Positions 36,843 to 45,859 of a stretch of 47,905 nucleotides of DNA are shown here, one piece after another. The notes beneath the pieces were generated by a model, which was not told the DNA's origin, searched no databases, and saw nothing but the letters and a program-made list of their open reading frames with translations. The translations under genes were made by a program, and so were the position numbers. The stretch comes from a virus, in the IMG/VR virus record IMGVR_UViG_3300042894_002669, positions 1 to 47,905 of that record. One strand, given 5' to 3'. Within the stretch, counting starts at the first letter, position 1. Every line of letters begins with the position of its first letter.

Positions 36843-38620
36843 TGACTACATATAGAACACAACAAAGATTAAACAACGAAACATCAACAAAATCGACAAA
36901 TACTGATACGTTTTTGAAGATTAATTTGGATGGTAAAGAAAGGTTATTACCTCCAGACCAAATTAATAAAATAGTTAATGTTGGTGAAAGATTTAACACA
37001 GAAAGACAACGTTGTAATTATTATAGAGTTTTAGGGACAATAAACCCTACAATTTCAAATGCTTTATTTAATTTAGATAATAGCACCAATAATAATTGGC
37101 AAACGTGGAAAGGTTTTAATGAGTTAGTTTTTGTTGATACATCATATCCTAAAGATGGTGATGTAGCTGATTCAAACGATGTTAATTATGTTGATTCTAT
37201 TAAAAATTTCTTAAAAGAAGTTAATGGTTGGTTTGGTTATAATGAACCAGATAAAACCAAGTCTTCTTTATGTAATTATTATGATATGGAACCAACTAGA
37301 AATCGTTTTTCTTTTATCCAAGATACCAAACCATATAATAGTCAAAATGGTTCACCATCAGTTAAGAATTGGGAATTAACAATAACATATCCACATCATA
37401 ACGATACTGGACATACAATGGTTAATGGTGGGTTAATGGTTATAGAAGCGATACCAGCTATAGTTGCGACAAAATCAATGACAGCATTTGGTGTTGCATG
37501 TTTACATAATTTAATAATCGGTGATACAGTTAAAATTACTGGAACAACTGGTTATAATGGTGTTTATAATGTTATTCGAACTGGATTAGATAATGGTGAT
37601 TATAAAGATTATTATTTTGTTATTGATGTACCTAATAGTGGTAATATTGGTCCAAATTCAAGAATGAAAAGAATGGTATCAGATAAAGAATCTGAATATT
37701 ATTTTAGAGTATTTAAAAAAATTAAAACTAGAAGTACACCAATGATTGAACAAGATGATTATGAAACATATAAATTATCTTTTAGTGAAAATGTTTATTC
37801 TGACCCAATTACTCAATTTGTATTTAATGAGGATATAGATATTAGTGATTTGGTTGATAATTTAGGTAGACCATTGAGTGAATTATACTTAACTAAAATT
37901 AAAACTAGTAGCAACAGTTTATTCACTAAAGTATCTTCTGGTATTGAAACACCATTTATACCAGAATTAAAAACAAGTGGAACTAATACATTTTTACAAT
38001 CAATTCCAGCTATTAATTTAATCCATAACGGTGGGTTATTACCGTTTAAGACACACACACCACTAGAACCTCAAGTTTCTATAAATGATAATTATTTTTA
38101 TGGTGATTTGGTTGAATATAATATGTATGAAGTCCAAGAAACGATTTTAGCTAATGTATCACATAGGTTTAACACTTTGAATAGAGAAACATTAGCTAAC
38201 TTCTCATATGTTGATAAAATAGGTGAATCTCCAACATTTAAAAATATAGATTTAGGTCCAAGACAAGAAGGTTATTTTTATCAAGCACATGAACTTATTA
38301 AAATTAGAGAATTTTCAACTTACATAGAACAAGGTGATAGTAGTACTGAAGGTATTCCATCTTATGCTGTTAATTTAGGTGATGGTAGATACTTATGGAG
38401 AGACTTGTTAGACATTGGTTATAACCAATCAGATGAAAAACCATTAGATTACCCATTTTTAAATGGGTGTCATTATATGTATACAAATGATTGTTTCCTT
38501 GTAAGAAGACAAGACGCTTTTGATAATTGGGGTTTGTATTATTATAAATTTCCAGCTGACCCATTAGGTGAGCGAATGACTGATAAATTTACAACTAATA
38601 CCGAAGAAGATGCTTGTTAA
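36842..38620 (+). CDS. Hypothetical structural protein, probable baseplate
   Basis: A 592-residue protein starting in the TAATG overlap with the previous gene, so translation is probably coupled. No domain recognised. It is rich in Asn, Asp, Tyr and aromatic residues, with a globular middle (GLMVIEAIPAIVATKS, VKITGTTGYNGVYNVI) that looks like a beta-rich domain. The last codons GATGCTTGTTAA contain the original start ATG of the next structural gene, since ATGCTTGTTAAT recurs at 39555. Confidence 0.7.
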   Translation: MTTYRTQQRLNNETSTKSTNTDTFLKINLDGKERLLPPDQINKIVNVGERFNTERQRCNYYRVLGTINPTISNALFNLDNSTNNNWQTWKGFNELVFVDTSYPKDGDVADSNDVNYVDSIKNFLKEVNGWFGYNEPDKTKSSLCNYYDMEPTRNRFSFIQDTKPYNSQNGSPSVKNWELTITYPHHNDTGHTMVNGGLMVIEAIPAIVATKSMTAFGVACLHNLIIGDTVKITGTTGYNGVYNVIRTGLDNGDYKDYYFVIDVPNSGNIGPNSRMKRMVSDKESEYYFRVFKKIKTRSTPMIEQDDYETYKLSFSENVYSDPITQFVFNEDIDISDLVDNLGRPLSELYLTKIKTSSNSLFTKVSSGIETPFIPELKTSGTNTFLQSIPAINLIHNGGLLPFKTHTPLEPQVSINDNYFYGDLVEYNMYEVQETILANVSHRFNTLNRETLANFSYVDKIGESPTFKNIDLGPRQEGYFYQAHELIKIREFSTYIEQGDSSTEGIPSYAVNLGDGRYLWRDLLDIGYNQSDEKPLDYPFLNGCHYMYTNDCFLVRRQDAFDNWGLYYYKFPADPLGERMTDKFTTNTEEDAC

Positions 38621-38621
38621 T
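38610..38621 (+). repeat. 12-bp direct repeat, left copy (relic start of gene at 39555)
   Basis: ATGCTTGTTAAT at the end of the upstream gene is identical to 39555-39566. It contains both the stop of the upstream gene and a start ATG whose reading continues MLVNEI, like MLVNQYKI in the gene at 39555. The two copies flank the endonuclease at 38666. Confidence 0.75.
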
Positions 38622-38641
38622 GAAATTTTTAATGTTTGTTA

Positions 38642-38653
38642 TATTTATAATAA
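38642..38653 (+). promoter_or_regulatory. Late-promoter-like element
   Basis: TATTTATAATAA, 12 bases before the endonuclease ATG at 38666; a one-base variant of TATAAATA. It may let the inserted gene be expressed late. Confidence 0.3.
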
Positions 38654-38665
38654 AAAGAAATATAA

Positions 38666-39565
38666 ATGAAAAAATTAACGACTGAAGAATTCATAATTAA
38701 AGCTAAATCAATTCATGGTGATAAATATGATTATTCTATAACTAATTATGTAAATTCATATAGTAAAATTAAAATAACATGTCCAGAACATGAAAATTTT
38801 GAACAAACACCAAATAGCCATTTAAATGGTAGTGGTTGTTATAAATGTGGTGTTGAAAATAGAAGTGAAAAACAAAGAATGGTAAATGAGGATTTTATTT
38901 GTAAGGCTAATTTAGTATATGGTGATAAATATGATTACTCACTAGTTGAGTATTTTAATAATAAAACAAAAATTAAAATAATTTGTAGTAAACATGGTGT
39001 TTTTGAAATAAAACCAAATGACCATTTAAATGGTAGTGGTTGTGGTAGATGTTTTGGTAGAGGAAAAACCACTGAAGATTTTATCACTGAAGCAATTAGT
39101 AAATATGGTCTTTTATATTCGTATAAATTAACAGAATATAAAAGTACGCATAAAAAAATTAAAATAATATGTAGTATCCATGGAATGTTTGAAAAATCAC
39201 CAAATCATCATTTAAATGGTGGCGGTTGCCCGATATGTAAAGAGTCTAAAGGTGAATCTGAAATAAGAAAATACCTAACAGAAAATAATATTAATTTCTT
39301 ACCACAACATAGATTCCCAGATTGTAGAGATATTAGACCACTACCTTTTGACTTTTATTTACCAGATTATAATACATGTATTGAGTACCAAGGTGAACAA
39401 CATTACAAACCAATCAATTATTTTGGTGGTTTTAAGGTTTTTAAACAACAACAAAAAAGAGATAGAATAAAATTAAATTATTGTGTTGATAAACAAATTG
39501 ATTTGATAATTATTAAATATGATGAAAAAATAACTAATAAATTAAAACAATATTATGCTTGTTAA
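38666..39565 (+). CDS. Homing endonuclease with three zinc-ribbon-like repeats
   Basis: A 299-residue protein. Three repeats of about 60 residues each have the form H-G-D-K-Y-D-Y, then K-I-x-C-x-x-H, then H-L-N-G-S-G-C-x-x-C (for example at about 18-60, 80-128, 143-191); the Cys/His would bind zinc and recognise DNA. The C-terminal about 100 residues form a PD-(D/E)XK-like nuclease (LPFDFYLPDYNTCIEYQGEQH). It is closely related to the endonuclease at 40430, about 860 bases away. It is inserted at the start of the gene at 39555; its last 11 bases overlap that gene's restored start. Confidence 0.75.
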   Translation: MKKLTTEEFIIKAKSIHGDKYDYSITNYVNSYSKIKITCPEHENFEQTPNSHLNGSGCYKCGVENRSEKQRMVNEDFICKANLVYGDKYDYSLVEYFNNKTKIKIICSKHGVFEIKPNDHLNGSGCGRCFGRGKTTEDFITEAISKYGLLYSYKLTEYKSTHKKIKIICSIHGMFEKSPNHHLNGGGCPICKESKGESEIRKYLTENNINFLPQHRFPDCRDIRPLPFDFYLPDYNTCIEYQGEQHYKPINYFGGFKVFKQQQKRDRIKLNYCVDKQIDLIIIKYDEKITNKLKQYYAC

Positions 39566-40370
39566 TCAATATAAAATAAATCTTTCATTAATGTCTGGTG
39601 CTACAGCAACTACTATTAATATTCCTATTAATATGGAATACCAATTGGTTGACCAATCTGAATTAATTGAGCGAGTATTTGTTGAAACTGAAATTGAAAA
39701 AGCAATAAACCCAATTATTGATTACGAAAAAACTAGATTCTTACCAACAGATTTACTAGGTAATCATGTTGATAAGATTACATATGTTGTTAATTTGGAT
39801 GGTAAATTAACTTATGGTGATATTGGTTTCACTGATGATGATATTAAACTTGAAACTGAAAAGTTCAAACAAACATTCCTTAATTTATCATTCTACGATA
39901 GTGACAACCCATTAATACAAAACTTAATCAGTTTTATCACATTATACCCCAGCTTAACACCAATGGACTTATACCAAACTAGTGGACCAAATATTTCAGT
40001 TGGTCAACCAATACCAGCTAGTCAGATATTTTTAACATTCTCTGTTGATAACCCTATACTTAACCCTATAGGTAATGCACAAGGTTATTACATATATGAT
40101 TTTAAAGATGAATTAGTAATTAATGGTGCACCAAAGTATCTTTATATGAGAGCATCTTTTAAAAACGCTAAAAGTGGTAAGTCAACTAACCTTATGGTAA
40201 GTAATGCCGCATTACCTATAGACCAATTGATAACTAAATTATATACTAGATATGTTTTGGTTAGGAAAAATAATGGGTACTACTATGAAATTGATAACAC
40301 TTACTCAAATAACGTATCTTATTCAACAAATAACGCTACGGTTAACTTATATCAAATATTAGCAACATAA
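39555..40370 (+). CDS. Hypothetical structural protein with restored start
   Basis: A 271-residue protein, not recognised; mostly beta-strand with Asn/Ile/Tyr-rich composition, and without membrane segments, like neighbouring tail proteins. Its start MLVNQYKI overlaps the endonuclease stop region, while the original start lies at 38610. It ends in another TAATG overlap (40368-40372) with a second relic, MEVLKRKIL. So this gene is flanked by two endonuclease insertions, one at its own start and one at the start of the gene that followed it. Confidence 0.7.
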   Translation: MLVNQYKINLSLMSGATATTINIPINMEYQLVDQSELIERVFVETEIEKAINPIIDYEKTRFLPTDLLGNHVDKITYVVNLDGKLTYGDIGFTDDDIKLETEKFKQTFLNLSFYDSDNPLIQNLISFITLYPSLTPMDLYQTSGPNISVGQPIPASQIFLTFSVDNPILNPIGNAQGYYIYDFKDELVINGAPKYLYMRASFKNAKSGKSTNLMVSNAALPIDQLITKLYTRYVLVRKNNGYYYEIDNTYSNNVSYSTNNATVNLYQILAT

Positions 40371-40399
40371 TGGAAGTATTAAAACGCAAAATTTTATAA
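40370..40399 (+). pseudogene. Relic 5' end of the gene now starting at 41316
   Basis: ATG at 40370, sharing TAATG with the upstream stop, encodes MEVLKRKIL and then stops. The intact gene at 41316 begins MSSVIKRKILLE. I read it as the original start of that gene, separated by the endonuclease at 40430. Confidence 0.7.
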
Positions 40400-40429
40400 C
40401 TTTTAATTTTTACAATATATTTATATTAT

Positions 40430-41332
40430 ATGAGAAAACTAACAACAAATGAATTTATTGTAAAATGTGCGATGATACATGGAAACGTTTATGATTATTC
40501 ATTAGTCGACTATAAAAATAATAAAACAAAGGTTAAAATAATTTGTTCGATACATGGTGAATTCGAACAAACACCAAACTGTCACCTAGATAATCAAGGT
40601 TGTCCATATTGTGGTCGTGAAAAATTTAAGTTAAATAAAACTTTATCTAATAATAAATTCATAAATAAAGCTAAGAATATACATAATGGAATCTTTGATT
40701 ATTCCTTGGTTGAATATAAAAAATATGATGAAAAAGTTAAAATAATTTGTTCGATACATGGTGAATTCGAACAAACACCACATAGCCATCTTTTAGGTAG
40801 TGGGTGTCAACATTGTGGTGGTGTTAAAAGAAAAAATTTATATGAATTTATAAAACAAGCAAAAGAAAAACATGGTGATAAATATGATTATTCTTTGGTC
40901 GATTACATCAATACAAAAACCAAGGTTAAAATACTTTGCCCAAAACACGGAGAATTCAATCAATTAACAAATAACCATATTTTAGGACAAGGTTGTCCAA
41001 TTTGTAAAGAATCAAAAGGTGAAAAAGTGGTGCGAAATTATTTAATTAGTAATAACCTAAAATTCATAAAACAAAAATATTTTAATGATTGTAAAGATAT
41101 TAGACCATTACCTTTTGATTTTTATCTACCAGATTATAATGTATGTATTGAATATGATGGAATACAACATTTTAAACCAATTGACATATTTGGTGGTGAG
41201 AAAGGTTTTAATAGAGTCAAAAAAACAGATTTAATAAAAACAAACTATTGTTTAAACAATGATATTAGGTTAATTAGAGTTAATTATAACGAAGATGTAA
41301 ATGAAAAATTAAAAAATGAGTTCGGTTATTAA
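40430..41332 (+). CDS. Homing endonuclease, paralog of the one at 38666
   Basis: A 300-residue protein with the same plan as 38666-39565: three zinc-ribbon-like repeats (H-G-x-Y-D-Y, C-x-x-H-G-E-F, then C-x-x-C) and a C-terminal nuclease, LPFDFYLPDYNVCIEYDGIQH. Two of its repeats share 45 identical bases at DNA level (40532-40576 and 40736-40780), so they duplicated recently or are kept alike by conversion. It is inserted after about 9 codons of the gene at 41316. Its last 17 bases overlap that gene's restored start. Confidence 0.75.
   Translation: MRKLTTNEFIVKCAMIHGNVYDYSLVDYKNNKTKVKIICSIHGEFEQTPNCHLDNQGCPYCGREKFKLNKTLSNNKFINKAKNIHNGIFDYSLVEYKKYDEKVKIICSIHGEFEQTPHSHLLGSGCQHCGGVKRKNLYEFIKQAKEKHGDKYDYSLVDYINTKTKVKILCPKHGEFNQLTNNHILGQGCPICKESKGEKVVRNYLISNNLKFIKQKYFNDCKDIRPLPFDFYLPDYNVCIEYDGIQHFKPIDIFGGEKGFNRVKKTDLIKTNYCLNNDIRLIRVNYNEDVNEKLKNEFGY
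40532..40576 (+). repeat. 45-bp repeat within endonuclease gene, copy 1
   Basis: Identical to 40736-40780. It encodes part of the zinc-ribbon-like module (KIICSIHGEFEQTP). Same frame in both copies, so it is an internal coding repeat. Confidence 0.85.
40736..40780 (+). repeat. 45-bp repeat within endonuclease gene, copy 2
   Basis: Second copy of the 45-base coding repeat at 40532-40576. Confidence 0.85.
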
Positions 41333-42197
41333 AAGAAAAATATTATTAGAGGATAGTATTGATAGAAATTATAATAGCCCTACGTGGGGAACTATTACGG
41401 CTACAACATTCTATTTAAAAATTAATTTAACACAAACTGTTGATGATATGGGTTTATTTACTGATATAGAATATATACCTAAAGATAATAATAACCCATC
41501 ATCACCAGATTATACTTTATTGGTAGATAAATTAAGTTCTAGTGGTTTTACATTCCCATTTATGACTGGTGCAACATCTCAACCGATGACTGGAATCACT
41601 AGTACTAATAAAAACATATTAAGAATGCCTAGTAGTGTTGAATCAGACTATTATGTTTATGGTAATTCACTAATAACTGGGTTTACTGATAGTAAATTAG
41701 AAGATGTTAAGTCTTATGATAGAAATAATCAGTATAGAATCGGGTTCGATACCAATTCTCAAGACTACATTAACTATAATAATTTAAATATACTTGGTGT
41801 TGATAGGGTTTTTTCTATGGGGGAACCTAGAATATATGTATTTAACACACCTAATGATAGTAATTTAGGGACTAATAATCAAATTTATGGGTTACAGTAT
41901 TTAGATTATACTGGGGAAACTAGAAGTGTTGTGATAGATAACATCAATTCAACAATTCCACTTACTCAATTTAAATATATTGGTGAGGGATGGAATGAAA
42001 CAAACACATCTTTATCAGCTATTACCAAAGAAGAGTATTTATTTGGTATAATTAATCCACCAGAAGTACAAAGTGACGTATTTATAGATAGAGGACAGAC
42101 TAGTGTGTTAGATATTCATTTAAGATTATCTGAAATCAAAAACTTAGGTGAATTAAGTAGATATGGTAATGGATTTTACAAACTAAATAAACAATAA
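41316..42197 (+). CDS. Hypothetical structural protein with restored start
   Basis: A 293-residue protein, not recognised. It is beta-rich with many Asn, Ser and Thr. The C-terminal section, VFIDRGQTSVLDIHLRLSEI followed by GELSRYGNGFY, looks like a small conserved domain shared by structural proteins in this phage type, but I cannot name it. Its start MSSVIKRKILLE is the restored copy; the relic is at 40370. The ATG lies inside the last 17 bases of the endonuclease gene. Confidence 0.7.
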   Translation: MSSVIKRKILLEDSIDRNYNSPTWGTITATTFYLKINLTQTVDDMGLFTDIEYIPKDNNNPSSPDYTLLVDKLSSSGFTFPFMTGATSQPMTGITSTNKNILRMPSSVESDYYVYGNSLITGFTDSKLEDVKSYDRNNQYRIGFDTNSQDYINYNNLNILGVDRVFSMGEPRIYVFNTPNDSNLGTNNQIYGLQYLDYTGETRSVVIDNINSTIPLTQFKYIGEGWNETNTSLSAITKEEYLFGIINPPEVQSDVFIDRGQTSVLDIHLRLSEIKNLGELSRYGNGFYKLNKQ

Positions 42198-42246
42198 AAT
42201 ATACTTTGAACAAAACAATGTTATATTAATACAAAGATAAAAAATT

Positions 42247-43170
42247 ATGGCAACTGGAACGTATGGTATAGTAAGACCAGCAGATATATCACCAGATGAT
42301 GTAGAAGTGTTTTACCACTACACACCATCTAGAGATAAGATTGGTAATAACGACTTGATTAAATTGGATTCTAACGAAGTTTTATTCAAAATAGATAATC
42401 CAAATAAAACACAATCTGGAGTATCTGGATTTGAAATTTTTGGTGGTATGTACACACTTAAATTACCCGTAGCAACATTTGGTGCAAAGGGTTTTTATAC
42501 AATTTACATCAAACCAGTTGAGATTAGAACTAAAATAGTTGACTGTGGTGCTCTTTCAGCATACCCAGACATCAAAGGTGTTTTATTTGATATCTCATCA
42601 ATCCCCTCTCAATTTGCAAATAAATTTGAGAATAATGGACTTGTTGGTTATAGAATTGAGTATTTAGACACAAACACAGCTGCTGATGATGCTAAGTTAA
42701 ATAATTTCTTTAGGGTTATTACATCAAACAATAGAGCTGAACCAGTTAATCAAAATTTAACAAATAGTAACCAAAAAGCTATTCGTTATAGATTCAATGA
42801 TAACTCAAGTTTGACTTATTGTACCGTATCACCAAGTTCTGCATCAAACGTTAAACCTAATGCAGTACCATTTATCGGTCAACCAAACCAACAAGTAATT
42901 ATAACAAATACATTTTTCAACCCTATAATGGTTGAGGTTGAAATGGTTCAACATGATGTTGAGACTCTAGCATTTGCATTATTTGGTAATCAAAGTAAAA
43001 GTCTTGAAGATGGTATTTACACTATCTATAACTTCAACAATGATATTTATAAACAATACAACTTGTTTGAAATCAAAGACCAATTTAGTGGTAAACCATT
43101 ATTTGAGGTTAGAGAAGAAAGAGCTAGTATTGATTTCACAAAATCATTTACATCAGTAACAACATTATAA
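42247..43170 (+). CDS. Hypothetical structural protein, probable tail/baseplate
   Basis: A 307-residue protein starting MATGTYGIVRPADI. It is predicted mostly beta-strand (GGMYTLKLPVATFG, GFYTIYIKP) with no membrane segments. Family not recognised; position between wedge-type genes suggests a baseplate or tail-tip role. It ends 10 bases before the next gene. Confidence 0.7.
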   Translation: MATGTYGIVRPADISPDDVEVFYHYTPSRDKIGNNDLIKLDSNEVLFKIDNPNKTQSGVSGFEIFGGMYTLKLPVATFGAKGFYTIYIKPVEIRTKIVDCGALSAYPDIKGVLFDISSIPSQFANKFENNGLVGYRIEYLDTNTAADDAKLNNFFRVITSNNRAEPVNQNLTNSNQKAIRYRFNDNSSLTYCTVSPSSASNVKPNAVPFIGQPNQQVIITNTFFNPIMVEVEMVQHDVETLAFALFGNQSKSLEDGIYTIYNFNNDIYKQYNLFEIKDQFSGKPLFEVREERASIDFTKSFTSVTTL

Positions 43171-43180
43171 TTAAAAAAGA

Positions 43181-45808
43181 ATGAGTAATAATAGAATAAA
43201 AGTCGTTGGATACGCTAAAAAAGAATTTTTTGGGAATGGTATCGAATATAGACCATTTAGTCCAGATTTAGTTGGAACACAATTAACTAGTAATAGTGGA
43301 ACTACATTGTTTACAATGGGTAATTTTACTATTACAACAAATATGGAACCTAAAAATGATAAAACATTTATTACTAGTAAGTTCTCAAAATTTGTTACAT
43401 TAAATGATTTAGATTTAACACAAGTACAATCACAAACAATATTAAATGATAATATAAAGCCAAAACTTAATTTAGATAAAACAAATTTAAATTATTATGC
43501 ATTGTTTGGTTCTTTAACTGAATTCGTTAGAGTCTCATTAGAAGAAATAATAACAAATTGGCCAGCATCATTATACCTAAACCCAAACTCTTCAGATATA
43601 AATGGTGATGCTTTAAGTGGTGCAACATTCCAAGATAATAATTATGATTTAATTACAAATCAAACAACATTTAAAGTAGATACTAGATTTATAAACAATA
43701 AATTTCAAATTAATTATTTAGCTAATGGTACTATTTTAAATTCATTCAATGAAAATAATCCATTAAGAGATTTAACAGTTGAATATTTATCTTATTCTAT
43801 ATTAGTTAATGGTGGTGAATACCCTCTGATTGGTTTCACTGGTTCAACTACTCAAGCAAATGATTATTTATTTTTCAAAACTTTTGGTAATCCATTTAGT
43901 GGTTCTAGTAGTGGTACAACTACTTACCATATCAAACCAAACGAACAACAAGTCGAACAATTCTTTAATGGGTTACCAGATTTCGAATCATACTTACTTA
44001 ATAGACAAGTTACACCAATTTATACAGCATCATTTAGATATCCAATAACAACTGATAATGGTATTGTATTATACATTAATAATGATGTAACTTGGCCAGT
44101 ATCTGATGGGTATAATATTGATTTCGATACAACTCAATATATTGGTTATGTTAATAAATTAGTAGATATTTCGAATAAAAACGATTTAAAATCTAGTGAT
44201 TTAATAAACAGATTTTTAGTTACTGAATCTATTTCAGATTTTGATACAACACCAGTTCATTTAAGTTATTTGGACCAAGATACATCTGGTCAAAAAGCAA
44301 ATAAAACACTTAGGATATATGGTAGAGAATTTGATGAAGTAAATAAGTTAATAACTGGTATTGAATTCGCACATACAGTAACATATGATAAACAAGATAA
44401 CACACCAGATGTCTATTTAAAAGACTTAGCTAGAGTATTAGGTTGGGATTTAATTTCATCTGTTGTTGAAAATAATTTATTATCAAATTACATAACTAGA
44501 AAACCTTCAAGTTTCTCTGGTCAAAGTGTTGGATTAACAGCTGCTGAAGCTGATGTTGAGCTTTGGAGAAGACTTATACTTAACTCACCATGGATTTGGA
44601 AATCTAAAGGTGCTAGAAAATCGATTGAATTTCTTCTTAGATTTATTGGGGCTCCAAAAGGTCTTGTTAAATTCAATGAATACGTTTATAAAGCCAAAGA
44701 ACCAATAGATATTGAATTATTTATAAAGGTATTAGAATTAAACGGTTTGGATACTGATTTAAGCATTTACCCTATTGATTCAGACGGATTCCCAAGACCA
44801 TTGGCTGATACACCAGATATGTATTTCCAAAATAAAGGGTTATGGTATAGACAAACTGGTGGGGGGTTATCTGATGTAGATATACTTACTGGTAATAACC
44901 CACATTTAGGACCTTATGATGGTGGTTTTCAATACATCAACCAATTTGTTAATTTAATACCTAATTTTTCAGCAGTAACAATAACAGCTGAAACGATTAC
45001 TTCTGGTTCAACCAATTTATTTGTTAACAACCAATCTGGAACGTATGATGAAACTACAGCTAACACAACTGTTAATACTGTATCTTTAACTGGACTTGAT
45101 GGTGAAGACTTATCAAACTGTTATGTATTCACACCAACGGTCATTTCAGACCCATACAGTGGTGGTACGGTTAATAATGCATGTGGATGTCCATGTGAGG
45201 GTGTTGATAACGTTATGAGTCTTTGTATAAAGAAAAAAGATGAAATTAATACCAGTTCATGTAGTGATAGTTTAATTACATCACCTACTAATAATCCAAG
45301 TACTGGTATTTACAATTTCACATATTATCAGTATAATAGTGATGGAAGTATTTTCACAAATAATGGCTCTCCAGTTGAACTTAATTCGATTTACACAACA
45401 ATGGAGTGTTGTAAAAGTTTTAACGGTACACCATTTATAAACACTGAAGTCGTGAATGGTGTTGTGGTTAATTCTGGTTATGTTTGTTGTGATGGTGGTG
45501 GTAAATGTGGGTGTACTTTAGCATGTGGATGGTTAGCTGCCCCAACACCTAAAGATGGTTATATTGATTTTATCAAGGAAGATGGTAGTCATACAATAAT
45601 AACACCAGATGGGTGTAATTGTTTGAGAAAATTTTCAGTAGCTGTTCCAAATATAACTGACCCATACACAAATAATGTTGGTTATGCTTGTAAATTGACA
45701 AGTGGTGGGAGACATGATATGTTGAACCCATCTACTAGTTTTATTTTAAGAACATATTTAGGTAGAAAAAATGGTAGTGTTAATTGTAATGGGTTTTATA
45801 GACCTTAG
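43181..45808 (+). CDS. Tail protein I / gp7-like baseplate protein with Cys-rich C-terminus
   Basis: An 875-residue protein. Around residues 410-510 there is a recognisable P2 gpI-like core: LARVLGWDLISSVVENNLLS, then EVELWRRLILNSPWIWKSKG and IEFLLRFIGAPKGLV, as seen in phage baseplate proteins that join wedge to tail fibre. Residues about 660-790 are strikingly Cys-rich (CGCPCEG, ECCKSF, YVCCDGGGKCGCTLACGW), more like a metal-binding or disulfide module than a usual phage wedge protein. The end (KLTSGGRHDMLNPSTSFILR) is globular. The T4 counterpart may be gp7. Confidence 0.65.
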   Translation: MSNNRIKVVGYAKKEFFGNGIEYRPFSPDLVGTQLTSNSGTTLFTMGNFTITTNMEPKNDKTFITSKFSKFVTLNDLDLTQVQSQTILNDNIKPKLNLDKTNLNYYALFGSLTEFVRVSLEEIITNWPASLYLNPNSSDINGDALSGATFQDNNYDLITNQTTFKVDTRFINNKFQINYLANGTILNSFNENNPLRDLTVEYLSYSILVNGGEYPLIGFTGSTTQANDYLFFKTFGNPFSGSSSGTTTYHIKPNEQQVEQFFNGLPDFESYLLNRQVTPIYTASFRYPITTDNGIVLYINNDVTWPVSDGYNIDFDTTQYIGYVNKLVDISNKNDLKSSDLINRFLVTESISDFDTTPVHLSYLDQDTSGQKANKTLRIYGREFDEVNKLITGIEFAHTVTYDKQDNTPDVYLKDLARVLGWDLISSVVENNLLSNYITRKPSSFSGQSVGLTAAEADVELWRRLILNSPWIWKSKGARKSIEFLLRFIGAPKGLVKFNEYVYKAKEPIDIELFIKVLELNGLDTDLSIYPIDSDGFPRPLADTPDMYFQNKGLWYRQTGGGLSDVDILTGNNPHLGPYDGGFQYINQFVNLIPNFSAVTITAETITSGSTNLFVNNQSGTYDETTANTTVNTVSLTGLDGEDLSNCYVFTPTVISDPYSGGTVNNACGCPCEGVDNVMSLCIKKKDEINTSSCSDSLITSPTNNPSTGIYNFTYYQYNSDGSIFTNNGSPVELNSIYTTMECCKSFNGTPFINTEVVNGVVVNSGYVCCDGGGKCGCTLACGWLAAPTPKDGYIDFIKEDGSHTIITPDGCNCLRKFSVAVPNITDPYTNNVGYACKLTSGGRHDMLNPSTSFILRTYLGRKNGSVNCNGFYRP

Positions 45809-45833
45809 TTAATAAATAAAAAAAAAATTAAAG

Positions 45834-45845
45834 TATTTATATAAA
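45834..45845 (+). promoter_or_regulatory. Late-promoter-like element
   Basis: TATTTATATAAA, 14 bases before the ATG at 45860; a variant of the TATAAATA-type sites. Weak. Confidence 0.3.
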
Positions 45846-45859
45846 AAAATTAAGTTATA

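Noticed and set aside
40532-40780. CRISPR-like repeats
   Set aside because: Only two long copies, in frame within one endonuclease ORF and coding for a zinc-ribbon module.
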